DNA of 63,097 nt, from NCBI GenBank assembly GCA_000320545.1, contig ADNK01000426.1:1-63097 (forward strand), written 5' to 3'. Source of the stretch: Bigelowiella natans CCMP2755. Lineage: Eukaryota > Cercozoa > Chlorarachniophyceae. The position numbers were made by a program, and so were the translations under genes. The first letter of the stretch is position 1. Each line of letters starts with the position of its first letter. Positions 12,271 to 26,886 of this stretch are shown here, piece by piece. Below the pieces are notes generated by a model. The model was not told the origin of the DNA. It ran no database searches and saw only the letters and a program-made list of their open reading frames with translations.

Positions 12271-13292
12271 GCGAGATAGTGAAATGCATGTTCTATTCTA
12301 TTAATTTCCTGGTCATTCATTATTGTGCTACCGAACAATTCACATTTATTGCATGTTTGGATGTAAAGTGGGGCATGTATACCGGCCCATCAATTTAGGT
12401 CGTCGTACGCTATCGTAATGTTATCACGTCTAGACGTGGTACTAAACATATATTTCATTATAGCAATAACTAGATGTTTATGCATGTACACAACAGTGAA
12501 CTGTGGCCAAAGAATTCGATCTCATCGTGCGTGTACTTTTTCCTCATAACCTGCTGTACAACCGTAGCTGCCGCAAGAGCGAGCACACCTAGGCATATCT
12601 AGATGTAGTTGTTGGCGCCGCTCGCATGCATGCATCACATATGGCAATGGGAGCTACCCAGAAGCATACAGGCCTGCTGCTAGCATTATAGCAGCAAATA
12701 CATCGAAATGTAGTTTTGCTCGCGCGGATGGAAGCTGCTAGCTAGCTAGGCTAGTAGGCGTACATGCTAGCATGCATATTGCGTAGCTCGATGCATGTGT
12801 AAAATTCCGCCCTACTAGCTGTTGCTCATACACAACGAGATATATTTGATGTGATGCAATTGTTTTAGCTATATGTGACATCTATGTGACAACATTGCAT
12901 ATACGCACTAGTCATTCGCCATGTACAATAATACCATGCAATCTAGCAATATGGGCATTATTATGGCCCATAAGCCAAAGATGACTACTTGCATTTCAAC
13001 AAATATAGAAGAAGTGTTTCGTAGACGCTGCAAAATGCAACGTATAAGGACTAATGACAGCACAAACTTGCTAGCTTGCAGTAGTTTCGAATCATGCACA
13101 GCAGCCGGTAACAGCTTTGATTCATAAATCGATATTGTCGCTGCTAGGTGGCACAATTGTTGTTGTTGTTGTTGTTGTTGTTGTTACCACATCATACATC
13201 TGTAGTAGTCTCATTTTCTGCTTAACTGCGGTGAGATACAATCTCATTTGAGACGTCAAAAGATGATGATGATGATGATGATGCCCCTCCTT
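12271..13292. other. Convergent intergenic spacer C/D with palindromic-word island
   Basis: No gene supported. From about 12300 to 13140 the sequence is free of triplet repeats and rich in GCTAGC, CTAG, TGCATG and CATGCA words, for example the run around 12735-12785. A (TTG)n tract lies at about 13158-13184. Short overlapping ORFs at 12908-13156 on both strands show no coding character. Confidence 0.5.
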
Positions 13293-13880
13293 TCATGTCG
13301 TCGCCAAAATTGGTTCTGATGTGAAGTGTGACGGCAATCGAGAGAATAAGAATGTGTAAGAAAGCATCCTAGTGAAACAGTACACGTCTTTCTCTCTACA
13401 AATTTCGAACGTATTATTTACCCTCATCAGCAACAATAATAACAATAGATTGAAGAATCTAAAGGAAAAGAATCGTCCTTCAACACTACTACTGTATGAT
13501 AATATGTGCTGCTGCTGCTGTACCTTGAGCCATCTTCATGTTGGAATCCTCCTCCGGCTGCTGTGAGGACTTTTTGAACGGTTTGAGCTTTGATTAGCTT
13601 ATTGAGTACACTTATCATGCCTGTTAGCTATTATCATGAAAGGACCCAACAGCAACAACAACAACAATAGCAATAACAAAAGGAGCAGAAGAAAGACATG
13701 TTAGATATTATTGGGACAGCAACACCACATATATAAAGCACAAAGGAGAATTCCATCTGTTTCGTGTGAAGGATGACGACAGCATCAAGCGAGGAATTGA
13801 TCATTTTGTTATTCCATCATCAACACTCAAACGAAACTATTCATGTGTTTTACGTAGATTTTGTGCTGAATGTGTGGAAA

Positions 13881-13925
<45 letters not shown>

Positions 13926-14542
13926 TAAGAAACTTAATAGAATCGCTACCGGCCCAAAGATGTGTATTCTTCTTCTTCTTCTTCTTCCTCTTTACTCTCC
14001 ATCATCATCATCATCATCATCGTCATCGTCATCGTATCCGCAGTAGTAGTAGTACCTTATCGTTGATGGTGCGCTCTATTTCAGATTGGACATATTTTCT
14101 CAAACTTTCGTTGAATAGCCACAAGATGGTGTTCGCTACCCACGAAACAGAGCTGGAAGTGATCTTCATCTTAAGTTTCTCGATAGATACCAATTTGCGT
14201 ACGACATAGAATTCCCATCTCCCCTCATCATCGCCATTATTATCACTGTCTTTCCACGAAAAACCGCCCCCCCCCTTCCGGTTATCTGCAAAGAAATGTG
14301 TACTCATCAGATATGAAAAGCAATTGCAAACATAAGTAGTAGAAGTATTAGAAGGAGTAGTAGTAATGGTAGTTGTTGTAGTATATTGCTTGTGCTAAAT
14401 GCAAATAAAAGCGAAGATAAATAAGCATCTATATACACTTATTGATTCATATCTTCTTCTTTTTCGTCTCTGTGCTTTACATCTATTAACCTTTTGTTGC
14501 TATGGGTGATCTTGAGCTATCTCCAGGCCCTTTATTTTCCCT

Positions 14543-14580
<38 letters not shown>

Positions 14581-15245
14581 TTGGTACTCCTTCTAAGCTT
14601 CAGGACTATCGTAAGATTAAGGTGGGAGGCATCACAATCAGCTTTTCCTTGGGCTTTAAGTATAGGCCATTGTAATTGCCGAAACGCCCAAGAAACCTCC
14701 TTCATTGTGACACACAGATTCCTTGCCTACACACGAATAAAGATCGATTGATTGATTGATTGATTGGTACAATAGATATCAGCAATAACAACATGGAAGA
14801 TCCCACGATTGCATCACACTACCAAGGCCGCCACACTACATATAGCATCAGCATCATCATCATCATCTCTTCCTTCTCATCATTTCTCTTTATCGTATTA
14901 CATAATTTGTATATGTAAAGCTGGTATTTTACATTTAATCCTTTCTCTTCTACGGATGTACTACGACTGCTACTACTCTACTATTACTACTACAACTTCT
15001 TTTTAGTTGTCAATCAGAATGATCATTACTACCTTTATTCTCATCGTTGTTCCATGCATATATGTCTGGATTTGATCGCGACTCACCTATTATAACAGCA
15101 GCAGCAGCAACAACAACAACAACAATTGTTACTACCTGCTCTTGAGGTCATAATAGATGATGCATTTGTGATAACCCCTTGAGTCATGGTTGATGTATTT
15201 TACAGCAGCAGTAGTAAGTAGTAGCAGCCACAAGTATGTTACATC

Positions 15246-15279
<34 letters not shown>

Positions 15280-16560
15280 TATTATTATCTCTACCTTAAG
15301 ACCGGAAAGATCAATATTTCCTACTTTGAACCAGTAAGCATTATCACTAGAGTTTCTGTATAGAAGGAGAACAAGAAGAAGAAGAAGAAGAAGAAGAAGC
15401 AGAAGAAGAAGAAAAATAAGGAGGACGGGGAGGAGGAGGAGGAATATGATGTTGAAGTTTCAGCTTTGTTTGTGCGTATGTGTGTTTGTGTATATATGTA
15501 TGTATGCGTATCCGATAATACGTCGTCGTCATCGTCAGCAGTAGAAGGATTATATTAAAATCTAGGAATGGTGCACTAATACCCTTCAATATCAGGGATT
15601 TTGAGGTAAGGCAGCCGAGCCAACAGGGAGTCGAATACAAGTGAAATCAACTGATTATTATGGTTATTATTATCATTATTATTGTTATTATGTGCGAAGA
15701 CAACACATCTACAAAAGCAATATATCAGTTGTTCTATGGTGAGATCTGAGAGAAACATCGTGCCCACCAATGACCCACATATTATCAACAAATATTGGTG
15801 TGTGTGTGTGTGTTTGTGTCTGTGATTAGTATCTAAGAGCGCATGATAACTTTGTACTGCTACTACTACTACTACTACCTTGTTTTTAGACTCTAAAGCA
15901 TCTATCGTAACTGACATTGCTCGTTGTACCATAACGGCTTGTTGGGGCTTTACAACCCCTGATCATTGATCAAAAGATGATGATGATGCTGATGATGATG
16001 ATACGATTGAGTCGTTGGAAAAAAAGAACAAGAGGAAATAGAAAGAAGAAAAAGAGAATAATCAATCACGGCAGCATTTTCTTCCAGCTATTTCCCTTTT
16101 TATAATCCTGCAGCAACAACAATAACAACTACTACACTACTACTACTATTACTACTGATACTTATCCTTCTTCATCATCATGATCTTCTTCATTTTTGTT
16201 CATGCTGCTAATGCTGTTTCAGTGATACTATTTCCTTGCTTCCCTCCTCCCTCCCCACAATAGGTCTCTTTCATCGCCTATCTCTACTAAACACTACCAT
16301 AAACATCATCTGCATCATCTTCAGCAACATCATCAATCTGCTACGACTACATACCAGCAAATGAGAGCAAGGAGATTCCTCCTTCTATCAAAGATTTATT
16401 CTCTGATATCATCACTCTTGCACCCTTTAGCGACACCACCAAAACCATGATCGATAGTAGCAAGAGGAAGAGTAGGAGGAAAAGGAGGAGGAGGAATGGC
16501 ATGACTTTGATTGGGTGATTCAGTTAGATTGCTCTCTCCCTTCACTGAATTCAACATCAC

Positions 16561-16599
<39 letters not shown>

Positions 16600-17087
16600 A
16601 TCTTTCCCCTTACTACTACTACTACCACTACTATTACATAGTACTCTCTAGAGATGGTGGTGGTGGTGATGATGATGAGGATAATGATGATGATTCTGAG
16701 GTGGAAATTATTAGTGACTTGTTGTTCCCTCTCTCGTCGATTTGCGTTAATTTGTTGAATGATGATAAAATTGTGTTATTTTGTTGGATGGTGATAAATA
16801 TGGAAAATGCAGGAGATCAGTTGACCCCTCCTCACCGTTATTCCTCTACTACCCAAACAACTGCTTTAGAGGGGGGTTAATTGTACGACGACTCTTCTTC
16901 TATAATCTTCTGTCAGCTTACCTTTGCAGCTTGAGGCAACAAAGAAAAAGAAGAAGAAGGACTAGCCTGAAACATAATAAGGAAAAGATGATGATGAATG
17001 ACCCTTAGTTTGATAATATCGTAGATAGTGTTCTATTGCGCTGTAGCAGTAAGCAGCGACGGCAGTAGTACTTACGCTATGATCTAT

Positions 17088-17122
<35 letters not shown>

Positions 17123-17953
17123 TATCATCGTATTTAGTACCGATGTCGTCGTCGTCATCATCCGAGATCGAATCAATCTTGCACCGTCTCGCAACTATAG
17201 ATGATCATAACAACAAAATACTAAATTCAGATCTCCAAAAACAGCAACAGTTGTAGCTTTCTATGTGTGCAATTTCCTACCAGGTCATGACAATCTTTTG
17301 GTGATGATGGCGAGGATGATGGTGATGATGATGGTGATGATGATGATAGCAACCTCTTTTCCCATGGAATGAAGTTGAGTCGCAAGAGATGTTGTTCTTT
17401 CTTCAAGTGCTGTAACACTTTCTGCTAATAGCTTTTTAACGGAGTCACCGTCTTTATATCATAATAACGTTGATAACAATAATAAAAAATGACAAGAATT
17501 AAAGATATAATAAAGATAGTTCGGAACGGTGATTGAGTGACTACTACCAGCAGTAGCTATTCAAAGATGCTAATGATGATTTTCATCAATATCATAATTA
17601 TCATCAATCAGAACTACTTCCTAGACTACTTTTGCTGTAGTATATAATGATGATGATGATGATGATGATGATAATTCGGTGTAGAAGTTAATACTAACAT
17701 CACAACACACTATGTAGTATTCTGCTAGTACTGCACGTGTAGTAGTAGTAGTAGTAGCAGCAGCGATTAAGTATTGACTACTGTTTGCCTAAGTAATGGC
17801 ACTATATTGATAATAATACATGCCTCTACCTTTTGAAGAAGTTGTGGCCATCATCGAGGAAATCATGGTGTTCTTTACTTCCAGAAGTGTGCGCCTCACC
17901 TTAAAAAGTAGGAAAGAAATTCGAGTCAAGTAGGCTATTTGTCGTCTACTTTC

Positions 17954-17987
<34 letters not shown>

Positions 17988-19535
17988 CGATGACGGCAAC
18001 AACCGCCACTGCTACTACTACTACTACTACTACTAGCACTAGCACTACCAGTACACTTTTTAAGAATACCCTATTCAAATTTTGGAGCTGAGTCTTAAGT
18101 TCGGTTTGAGTTACGGACAGCACTCCCAGTTGTTCTTGTTGCTGCTGCTGCTGTTGTTCTCCTCCTCCTCCTCCAGGTTTTTGTTCCAAGTGGTGTAGAG
18201 ATGACGCTAAGATATTGTCCACAGCGGCCATTGTGCTGTTTGCTTTGACGTGCATGGATGATATGCTGTGGTATTAGTAATCGATTATAATATCACTTAC
18301 TTATCACCTGTGATTCAGTCACATCGACCGACATCTCCGTGGTCATCATTATCATCATCATCGTCGTCATCATCATCAATACGACCATTACCTGTCCGTA
18401 AGTTTTTGAATGAGATCTGTTATGCTTGCTCCTGGAGAGGAGGAGGAGGAGGAGGAGGAGGAGGAGGAGGAGACGTTGTTGTTGTTGTTGTTGTTGTTGC
18501 TCTTATTGTCTTGATGCTGCTGCAGCAGCACATTAGCTCGTAATGTGACTTTACGAATGCTTTCTACCAGCTTTAAAATCTTTTCTCCAGTGTTATTATC
18601 ATCGCTGTAATTAATGTTATTTATAGTCAGTATTATCATCAGATCATTTGTTGTTCCTCTCCCTCTTGATGAACATGAAATAAGGAGATCATCAGGCAAA
18701 AGGAGGAGGAGGAAGAGGGGTGACATAATTACTACTCGTTGTTGTTGCCTCCTCCTCCCCCACTTCCTTTTTTGGTGCTTCCTTTGGTAGGACTGCTGCT
18801 GCTGCTGCTGCTGCTATTGATAAATGGTGATGCTAAATCGTGGAATAAGGCCTTTGCATCTTTAATGGTTCCCCATCTGGCATGGAACATCACACAAATA
18901 ATGCACGCACAAAGATGAGAGGGGAAGGAGAAGCAACAGAAGTATCAATATCTTCCACAATTATTCATCATTATCGTCGTCATCATCATCCTCATTCTCA
19001 CAAGCGTATTTTTTTCATAACGACTCTCTATCTCTCCCTCCTACCCCTCACGAAGTAGGCTGAGAAGTGGGTCATCGTTGTTTTTAAGTAATGATGAGAA
19101 TGGTAGGAAAGAGGAGAGATTAGCTCCACTCTGTTGTTGTTGTTGTTGCTGCTGCTGCTTGAGTAAAGGCTGGAAATCGTTGTTCCCAAGACCGATGCCT
19201 ACTGTGACTTCACCGTCGAGCTCATCAATAAGGGATTGTAGCTCTTGTTGTTTTGCTATAGGATCCTCAACGATGTAGGCAATTGGAAAAGGTACACGTG
19301 CAGATTTAAACAACTCACGCCATGTTGTCGGTTCAGCGGGGACACCTGTCAGTAGTATACAACATATAATATGATATAGAAGAGGGTGATGATGATAATG
19401 ATGATGATGATGATAATGATGATGATGATGATGATGATGATGATAACAACAATCCCCACCTGCAATTGATATCAACTCATCACCCTCTACTACTCCGTCT
19501 ATTTTAGCTTGACCCTGTAGTTGTGCAGCAGGTTT

Positions 19536-19618
<83 letters not shown>

Positions 19619-21134
19619 GAAGAAGAAGAAAGAACCACTGTTTAGAAGAAGAACACAACAATGCACACACACAATGACACAGCAAACACACCGAATAATC
19701 ACACACATACATAGGGGTGTGTGTTGTAGGAAAAGAGGAGGAGGAGATCTTGGTTTTGTGTGATGATTTATCTTCTACTACACATGAATGGTGTGTATTC
19801 ACTAATACTATTACCTTGACCTCCTTGACTCTAACAGTTCCAGGAACAATGGAGAAACCATAAGGTTTCTTCGAAACTATGCGTACGACTACACCATACC
19901 TCGAATCACTTAGGCCATTTATATTATCTATGCTGCGCGCTCCTGTTGTTTTGCGTTTTCCTCTTCCTCCTCCTCCTCCATTATCCGTACTATCATCGAC
20001 TTCGTTGTCACAGCATGGCGACACGACAACCATCTGGTCCCCACCCTCCATCCCTTCCTTCGCTTCTGTAGCTTCCACTACGATGGGGGGGGATTGTTGT
20101 TTCGCAGCCTTCAAGATTATCGTTGGGTATTGGTAGTAGCAGCAGCAAATAAGACAGACGAAAGACGTGGAGGAGGAAAAGGAGGAGAAGAGTTAACTTC
20201 GATTTGATTAGTGGCGAGTCTGAAGATAATATTGCCAAATCTCTAGACGTTTGTTGTTGTGATATATAGATAATTATTGGCATGTCGTCATCATCCTCAT
20301 TATTATTGTTATCATTGTCATTATCATTGTTGTGATCATCTGCATTATACATTCTCCTCTTCCTCCTTCTTTTTCTTCTTATCTCGAAGCATTGTAATCC
20401 TGAAAGGGCATCGAGCAGCCTGAAGCAGCATATATTCGTTTGTCACAACATATCAGCTGCTGGGGGAAAGGGTAAGTGACTGATTGATTGATTGGGCAAT
20501 TGATGAGTATTATCATAGGAAGTAAATCGGGGAAATGATGATTACTATTTTGCGATGAAAACAGTAAAATGATGATATTGTGCATTACAACGACATCATC
20601 ATCATCTTCCTGCTGCTGGATTACAATTGCTGGGTACTACTACACCAATGTAAAAGGTGAATAAGAGGAGCTCACCGTGTAGTAGTCTTTCCAATTTTTG
20701 GGGGTCACAATAACATCGTTGATCTTAACCAGCTCGTCCCCCACCTGCGAGCAGAGAGAATCATTAATCATAGGCCGTAGGTAGTAGCACATCATTATAT
20801 CGTACTGCCTGTGGTGGCGTTGACGATGAATGATACACTCTTTCCAAACCTCATATGAACTTATTTTCTCTGTATTGACTCATTATATTTTATCAATGAT
20901 AATATACATTTTGTTCGGGGCAAAGACTTTAAAGGCAATCAATTATTTCGAATGAGTATGAATAAACCTCTACTGCAACAACTAAAACTACTACTATTTG
21001 GTTGCTACTACCTCAATGCCCATCACAACTGCAGGACCCTTAACTGCATCGACCTTTAACGAGCCAGCGTACACTCTCATTCCCAGAGGCTTTGAGACGA
21101 CGGTGAATGTCACATGCTGATACTTCTTCGACAT
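13293..21134 (-). CDS. Tandem PDZ, coiled-coil and BPI/LBP-like lipid-binding protein
   Basis: Minus strand, start ATG at 21132-21134. N-terminal exons join in phase: 21012-21134, 20676-20744, 20351-20419, 19815-20108, 19460-19514, 19045-19345, 18736-18876, 18392-18604, 18070-18235, 17830-17899, 17354-17451. C-terminal exons: 15879-15958, about 15690-15800, 15583-15650, 15295-15346, 14588-14726, 14056-14285, about 13530-13620, and one ending TGA at 13293. PDZ1 reads FTVVSKPLGMRVY, VGDELVKINDV and NWKDYYT; PDZ2 reads VRIVSKKPYGFSIV, VVEGDELISIAG and TTWRELFKSA. Q/N/S-rich and coiled-coil sequence follows (LLAESVTALEERTT). The C-terminal exons read LARLPYLKIPDIEG, YWFKVGNIDLSGLK, then GKADCDASHLNLTIVLKL and SSVSWVANTILWLF, the order of the BPI/LBP N-terminal barrel. 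Exons between 15960 and 17350 are unresolved, so two adjacent genes remain possible. Role is inferred: a scaffold that binds lipid. Confidence 0.65.
19540..19619. repeat. (TA)n(GA)n compound microsatellite
   Basis: A TA run passes directly into a GA run inside the gene D intron upstream (on the minus strand) of the exon at 19460-19514. On the gene's strand it reads as a (TC)n(TA)n tract before the acceptor. Confidence 0.95.
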
Positions 21135-21704
21135 GGCACTAAGATATTAGTGAGAGGGGCTGCTGGCTGCTGATGTGTGCAGATGCTACTTTATTTTGTA
21201 GCAAGAAGTGTACTAATTGACAACGGACAATAACAAGAGGGAACTGGATGCCTAGCAGCCTACCGTCACGTGTGCGGTTGGTCGTGGTTAACACGCTTTT
21301 GCTCCGATGGTGTACGCTCTTACGTCTTACGTGGAAAGTGGGTTCCGGTCTGCAACTATAGGAGGGAGGAGAGCACCTCTTTTTATGACCGAAGTGCTCA
21401 ACAGCGACATGCTTTCCACATGGAGAAGGAAGGGGAATTCCCATGAGCGACAACATACTTTCCTCCACCTCGTACGAACAAGGGGAAATTCGAAGAACGA
21501 CATGATGTTATGTCACACTCCTCCACCACTGGTGAGGGGAAATTTCGAAGAAGGATGTGCGTGTCCATCAGAAATTTCATGGAACAATTGATGGTGGCTA
21601 TTTTTAGTGTAAAGTTGTGATTTTGGCATGTCGCACTCTCAATATCCCCCCACTCTGTGCTCTCTCACCTGCACCCACCACGATCGTGATTGCTCAACAC
21701 AGCG
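21135..21704. promoter_or_regulatory. Divergent promoter region D/E with a three-copy degenerate repeat
   Basis: This 570-bp spacer separates the ATGs of genes D (-) and E (+). A GGGGAAATTCGAAGAA-like unit occurs three times, at about 21432, 21482 and 21537, each followed by an ACGAC- or AGGATG-like end and associated with CCTCCAC. The spacing is 50 and 55 bp. Overlapping ORFs across it on both strands look non-coding. A shared regulatory role is inference. Confidence 0.4.
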
Positions 21705-23994
21705 ATGCCCCCCCGTCGTTGGGTGGTAAAAGGGACAGCTGACAACAAAGATAAAGGTAATGGCAACCCCCGTAGCCCATCAGAACAGGATAACATATCA
21801 GTAAGGGCTAGAAATGGAAGTAGGCGGACAAGAAAATCTAAAAAGAACCGTGGAGAAGGAGCTGTTGCTGGTGACAATTCGAAGGCAATAAATGCTGACG
21901 CCAATCGAAGCAATGACAAACAGCAGACACTACCTAATGGTCCTCCTCGACGCAAAGGCAGAGGGAAGAAAAAATATAGAAAAAAGAAGAGCATGGATGA
22001 TAAAACGGAACAGAATAAACAAGCAGCTTCTGGCCCCTCCTCCTTCTCCTCACCATCATCCGAAATGAAACATCGTCGTAAACAAGGAACTCCAACGACT
22101 ACGACTCTTACGAAGGGTCTTTACGCAGGTCAAAGCACCAGAGGAAAAATGGTGCAGGAAAATAAGGCGAAGTGCAGGGGGGGGGGGGACAACACCATAA
22201 AAAATGATACCAATAACAGTGGTCTAGCACGAAGAAGGCCGAAATTGAAGCAGGAGCAGCTGCTATCCATTGAAAATGAAAATAGTGATTTATTCGGAAC
22301 TATAATTCCTACTCTAGAACGAGAAACTAAATCAGAAGGAAAAATTAAAGTAGAGTTGGAGGATAACGGTGATATAAATGGATTGATAAATCAATTGGAA
22401 CTGGAAACGTATTCGTGTGCAGTTTGCACGGACCCTGTGAAGAAGAGAGCTTCTATATGGTCATGCTCGCGCTGTTTCGTGATCATGCACCTTAAATGTG
22501 TCAGAAAATGGGCTATCTCTACGATTCCCAAAGAGGAAGACGACGGCGACACCAAGGTTGTTGATCAGTCAACGTACAGATGGCGCTGCCCTGCATGCCA
22601 GTATTGGGTTGGGGGAATACCAAGAGCGTCTAAGTGCTTCTGTGGGAAGGTTAAGAATCCACAGCTTAAGTCATTCTTGACACCTCATGCTTGCGACAAG
22701 ATATGCGGCAAAGACCGGGGTTATGGATGCAGGCATCGTTGCAACCTTCCTTGCCATCCAGGTAAGTGTCCTCCATGTCACCACTTTAAAAAGGGCAGTT
22801 TCAGGTGTGCTTGCGGGAAGACAGAATTCAAACTGCGTTGTGGACAAGATGGAAACAACACGCGGTTGTGCGGAAAGAGCTGCAACAAAACTTTGCCCTG
22901 CTTTAAACATCAATGCGAACGTAAATGTCATTCCGGGTCTTGTGGGCAGTGCCCCCAGAAAGAGGAGCAGCAATGTTTTTGTGGAAAAGAGCACAATTCG
23001 TTGCGTCCTTGTGGAAGTGGCATCTTTGATACTCAGGATGGCACCAAGAAATTCTCATGTGGAAAAGTATGCGGGAAGCTATTGGCGTGTGGAAAACATC
23101 GATGCACAAAGACCTGCCATGCCGGTGCCTGTTCTCCTTGCTCACGTTCCCCGGCATCATATACTATAGGGGAGGGGGAGGGGTCGGTAAAACGTAAGAT
23201 AAAAGAAGGGGAGGAAGAGAAAAAGATCGGCATGGGTGTTACTGGTAATGGTCAAGGGCAGAAATGTGCGTGTGGGCAATCAGTATCTTATAGTCCTGAA
23301 CATTTCAGGAAGACGTGTACTGACCCCATTTGGAGCTGTGGTAAACAGTGTGGAAAACAACTTTCGTGCGGACATAGATGTCAAAGCACTTGCCATGATA
23401 GTTCTTGCCCCCCGTGCAAAATACCTGTAAGAGTGCGGTGCCGATGTGGTATGGAGGAGAAAATGCGGCCATGTCAGTTACAACGACGACTGCTCGCTGG
23501 TGGAAAACATCATATAAAGGAAAAGAATAGAGTTATTATTGAGGGTAAAGATCATGATGAGAAATGGAAAGACAAGAAGGACGATGATGATGCTGATGAG
23601 GATGATGGCGGCGTCTTCTTGTGTTTTCGCAAGTGTCGATCATGGTTATCTTGTGGAAGACACAAATGCAATCAGAAATGCTGTTTAGCAGCTCAACTAG
23701 CAAAAGAGCATCCTTCTCATTATCTTACACACCGCTGCCAACGTACTTGTGGCAAATTGCTAGACTGCAAACGTCATTCTTGCCCAAATCCCTGTCACTC
23801 TGGAAAATGTCCTCCATGCTCTCATGTGCTAGAAGATGGCTTGATGTGCCCGTGTACAAAGACTGCCATTCCAGGCCCTATCACCTGCGGAAGGTACAAG
23901 CTGCCTAAGTGCAATCATCCATGCGCCAAGATCAGAAATACGTGTGGCCACAAATGCCGGTACTAGCGTATTAGATGACGACGACAACAACATT

Positions 23995-24027
<33 letters not shown>

Positions 24028-24051
24028 GTGATGATGATTGTGATTTGTAGA

Positions 24052-24087
<36 letters not shown>

Positions 24088-24194
24088 CTACGGATATGAC
24101 TTCTAAATGCATGTTATGTGTGCTTCTTCCTACGTGTGTAAGAGAGTTGAAATTGATGATTGTCATGGTAGCAGCATTTATTAGTTATTTATTC

Positions 24195-24230
<36 letters not shown>

Positions 24231-24488
24231 GCTGCCATTATGATAACTGCTTTTATTATTGTTATTATCATTCATTGTTATAGATCGAAATGTCACCCAG
24301 GCCCTTGCCCTCTCTGTGTAGAACTTGTGTCCAAAACATGTGCGGGTGGTCATACTGTAATGAAAGCACAAGTGTGTTTCAAGCCCCCTCCCTCGTGCGG
24401 AAGGCCATGCGGACGTATGCACTACTACTACTACTAATACTAATACTGATACTGATACTTCTACTGCTGGATGATGATGATGATGGTT

Positions 24489-24523
<35 letters not shown>

Positions 24524-24675
24524 AGGATAGGATAGGATAGTTGTTGTCTCTAATCCAAAATCCCCGTTATTTTCCGTTATTTTTATTATTATTACTACTA
24601 TGTTGTCGTCATACCACATCATCATCTACTTGAAACAACACTAATCTTGTTGCTCCTTCTTTCTTCTCTCCTCTT

Positions 24676-24741
<66 letters not shown>

Positions 24742-25175
24742 AGGTATACGTCGTTGCAAGAACCATAGGTGTGATCGATCATGCCACGTTGGCCAATGTT
24801 CAGAAGCAAAGCAAATCACAAGAGGTCCTCTCCCTCGTAGAACACTAACTGCCTTCTCTCGTCTCCTCCTCCCCCCTGATTCAAAGAAGAAGAAGAAAGT
24901 AAAAGATGCGTGGGGAAGTAGTAGTAGTAGTAGTGATGACGACAACGACGACGACGATGGTGGCGATGTTGTTCATAAGAACAGCAATGGACGAGGAGGA
25001 GGAGGTGAGGTGGAGGAGGAGGAGGAGGAAAAGGTGTGGTCATGTGGTAGAAAATGTGGTATAATAAGAGGATGTGGACATCGATGTGACGCTATCTGCC
25101 ATCCAACTCATCCCTGCCCAGCTCTACCGTGTAGATATAGGTAATGGTGATAATCATAACAAATGTCAACCTCTT

Positions 25176-25215
<40 letters not shown>

Positions 25216-25875
25216 TGTAGATAGAGATGGAATAACACTGGTACATTATTTAGGGTAAAAATAAGTTGTCAATGCGGAAGGATTACACGCGAAGTAGTCT
25301 GCGGTTTTACAAAGATGAAGGACGATAATGCTGATGATGATGCTCTCAATAAGAGACCGGCAGGGGCTCCTACTTGTGATGAAATCTGCAAGAAAGTGAG
25401 GGCAATAACCCACACATCCTTCTCCTCCTCTTCCCTTCCTCCTCCCCCTCTTTTTAGAGTAGAATATTAATATCGTGAATGAATAAAATGGATGCTTGCA
25501 ATTGAGCGGTGCATGCAGCAAGGGATAAGGAGAGGAGGAGGAGGAGGAGGAGGAGGAGGAGGAGGAGATGGATGATATGGTTACATGGTACTAATCGTCA
25601 TTATTGCGACGATATATTATTAATGCTAGTTGGGCTTTCTTTTGTTCTTTCTTTCTCCCATTATGAACGAATGATGGAATAAACAAACATAGGCTGAGCG
25701 TAATAGAAAGCTACGACTAGCCCTTGATCTTGACGAAGACGGTGAGTAGTAATGATTGTGACGATGATGCCAAGGAAGAGGATGAGCAATATTACAATAT
25801 AACACCATCATCACCGATCGTTGTCAGTTAAAAATGAAAGATTTTAAGTGTTCTTGTTGTTATTATATTTTATGT

Positions 25876-25919
<44 letters not shown>

Positions 25920-26055
25920 GCGGTGGTGCTTATCATCCTCATCTTCATCATCATCATCATCATCACCAGGCAAAGCAGCTAATGCAGTGGCATCTCTTCC
26001 GTAATAAATGATCAATATATGGCCAACATAGTTATACTAGCAGCAGTAGAGCAAC

Positions 26056-26091
<36 letters not shown>

Positions 26092-26397
26092 GTTACAACA
26101 TCACTCAGCAGTGCATAGTTGTTGTATCTGCCCCTCTACTGACCCCAATGTTGTAATAATATAGGTTCCCTGCCGATTTGCTTTCATTGCTCTCTAAGTC
26201 GTCTCCATCGTATGTTAGCAGCAGCAGCGCAATACACGAGAGATAGGCAGATCACAACAAAAATTACGGAGATATGTGTGTACGTGCACACACACACACG
26301 CACACACACACACACACACACTTGTACATGATGATGAAATAGTGGAGAGCGTTGCTAACGACTGCTAGTAGCAGTAGTACTAGCATGAACGTGGGTA

Positions 26398-26440
<43 letters not shown>

Positions 26441-26755
26441 TATGATAATGATAATAATAATAATAATGTATTAGTAACAAAAACAATACTAACAATAACA
26501 ATAATAACAAGGTTACTGAGTTTCATGGAGAAGATTGAGAAAACATTGGAGGAATTCATCAAGTAAATGGACCTGCAAAAGCAGCTGTTATTGCAATTAT
26601 TATTATTATTATTATTCATAACTATTATAGTTGTAGAAGCTACCAGTTACATCATCATTGAACAAACATACGGCAGCATCCATCATCCATACGCATTTGC
26701 CACAACATTCATGTTATTAGTCATCATGATCATCACAGAACGTATATATGTTATG

Positions 26756-26800
<45 letters not shown>

Positions 26801-26855
26801 GAAAGAGAGGGGGGGGGTTGGGGAGGGGTCCTTGTAGAGTAGATAAGTTTTGCAG

Positions 26856-26886
<31 letters not shown>

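Noticed and set aside
13766-14209. 147-codon plus-strand ORF
   Set aside because: It crosses a (TA)n tract and His runs and is antisense to phase-matched BPI-like exons of gene D.
16380-16520. Coding-like plus-strand stretch (SIKDLFSDIITLAPF) opposite gene D
   Set aside because: Both strands give plausible peptides here and I could not join either in phase, so no feature is claimed.
22671-23233. Several minus-strand and off-frame ORFs inside the NFX1-like first exon
   Set aside because: Shadows of the Cys-rich coding frame, which alone gives repeated NF-X1 fingers.
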